From Bifidobacterium breve (lineage in GTDB: Bacteria; Bacteroidota; Bacteroidia; Cytophagales; UBA9547): a stretch of DNA of 7,079 bases. This document shows positions 6,599-7,079 of the stretch, piece by piece. Numbering within the stretch: the stretch's first letter is position 1; every line of letters starts with the position of its first letter. A model generated the notes under the pieces. The model worked only from the letters and a program-made list of their open reading frames with translations, did not search any database and was not told the DNA's origin. Both the position numbers and the translations under genes were made by a program. The stretch covers positions 1 through 7,079 of the forward strand of contig CALPQG020000130.1 in NCBI GenBank assembly GCA_943325655.2. Reading direction: 5' to 3'.

Positions 6599-6625
6599 GT
6601 TAACTGAAAACCGTTAACTGAAAAC
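6599..6625 (+). repeat. Two tandem 13-bp direct repeats, 14-bp period
   Basis: GTTAACTGAAAAC occurs at 6599-6611 and again at 6613-6625 with one base between. Each copy holds the palindrome GTTAAC. The pair lies 18 bp ahead of the GTG of the RND gene. It could be a regulator site, a translational spacer or a short repeat expansion of the kind common in Bacteroidota intergenic DNA. Confidence 0.7.
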
Positions 6626-6643
6626 TATTAAACTCCAAAAAGA

Positions 6644-7079
6644 GTGGACAAAATCATTCATTTCTCTATACACAATAAACTCATTGTAGGTTTATGTGTA
6701 CTTGGGTTAATTGTTTGGGGAACCTATTCTCTGACCAGATTACCTATCGATGCTGTACCAGATATTACCAATAATCAAGTACAGGTAATTACCGTTAGTC
6801 CTTCACTTTCAGCACAGGAACTGGAACGTTTGGTTACATTCCCAATTGAATTGGGCGTAGCCAATATTCCAGGTATCAAAGAAGTAAGGTCGATTTCTCG
6901 TTTTGGATTGTCTGTGGTAACCATCGTTTTCAATGACGGAATTGATGTGTATTGGGCGCGTCAACAAGTTACAGAACACATGGCAGAAGTACTTATCGCT
7001 TTGCCCAAAGGAATTGGAACGCCTCAATTGGCTCCTGTCACTACTGGTTTAGGGGAAATTTACCAATACACCATTCGAC
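6644..7079 (+). CDS. czcA: CusA/CzcA-family heavy-metal efflux RND transporter, N-terminal part
   Basis: The first 145 residues (plus one base) of an inner-membrane proton-driven pump that normally runs to over 1000 residues; the rest is outside the window. Seen: first membrane helix (about 12-30, KLIVGLCVLGLIVWGTYSL), then the family signature DAVPDITNNQVQV (36-48) opening the periplasmic porter domain, ELERLVTFPIE (59-69), NIPGIKEVRSISRFGLS (74-90), YWARQQV (103-109) and TGLGEIYQY (134-142). These are typical of heavy-metal (HME) RND proteins and not of drug-type AcrB. The metal (Cu, Ag, Zn, Co or Cd) cannot be told because the membrane residues that distinguish CusA from CzcA are not included, so the symbol is provisional. 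The start is GTG at 6644: an in-frame TAA lies at 6629-6631 and no ATG lies between. It works with a periplasmic adaptor and an outer-membrane channel, expected downstream. Confidence 0.93.
   Translation, partial: MDKIIHFSIHNKLIVGLCVLGLIVWGTYSLTRLPIDAVPDITNNQVQVITVSPSLSAQELERLVTFPIELGVANIPGIKEVRSISRFGLSVVTIVFNDGIDVYWARQQVTEHMAEVLIALPKGIGTPQLAPVTTGLGEIYQYTIR

Noticed and set aside
6343..6603. Plus-strand 86-codon frame overlapping the His-rich gene
   Set aside because: It is out of frame with the His-rich protein, runs through the leader repeats, and has Tyr/Phe/Asn-rich noise composition typical of AT-rich off-frame translation.
6599..6625. CRISPR-like array
   Set aside because: Only two 13-bp units with a single base between them; no spacers and no cas genes.
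6809..7027. Minus-strand 72-codon frame
   Set aside because: It is antisense to clearly conserved RND transporter sequence.

Overview
The window is AT-rich and looks like a chromosomal segment of a Bacteroidota bacterium. The lineage call rests on three things: the gene families present (a large secreted WG-repeat protein, a short stand-alone DUF721 protein, and a small His-rich exported protein ending in an IWQPP motif ahead of a CusA/CzcA pump), near matches to the Bacteroidota promoter -7 element TAnnTTTG in front of several genes, and the lack of clear GGAGG-type ribosome binding sites. Genus cannot be set from the sequence alone.

Layout. Positions 1-522 (minus strand) hold the N-terminal 174 residues of an RlmI-type 23S rRNA cytosine methyltransferase; the rest lies beyond the window. 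The gap 523-838 is filled mostly by a roughly 236-bp non-coding inverted-repeat element (593-828), MITE- or REP-like, with GC-rich inner hairpins and a perfect 22-bp palindrome. Positions 839-1162 (minus) encode a 107-residue DUF721/DciA-like protein. It sits 11 bp downstream of a 1057-residue exported WG-repeat protein (1174-4347, minus, GTG start), so the two are probably co-transcribed. An 87-bp gap separates these from a 423-residue YegD-like Hsp70-family ATPase that lacks a substrate-binding domain (4435-5706, minus).

A 400-bp AT-rich divergent intergenic region (5707-6106) separates the minus-strand block from a plus-strand metal-efflux locus. That locus begins with a small His-rich exported or membrane protein (6107-6496). 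A 147-bp leader follows, carrying a palindrome and two tandem 13-bp repeats, and then the start of a CusA/CzcA-family heavy-metal RND pump (6644 to the window end).

How the parts work together. The right-hand locus is best read as metal resistance: the His-rich protein may bind or sense metal in the envelope and the RND pump exports it, with the adaptor and outer-membrane channel expected downstream. The left block is less coherent: rRNA modification, a putative replicative-helicase loader, an exported repeat protein and an Hsp70-like ATPase. The Hsp70-WG-DUF721 run has one orientation, but only the WG-DUF721 junction is tight enough to argue for an operon. I did not find clear evidence of a new defence or mobile system. 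The least explained items are the WG protein with its 34-residue period, the NBD-only Hsp70 next to it, the inverted-repeat element, and the leader of the RND gene.
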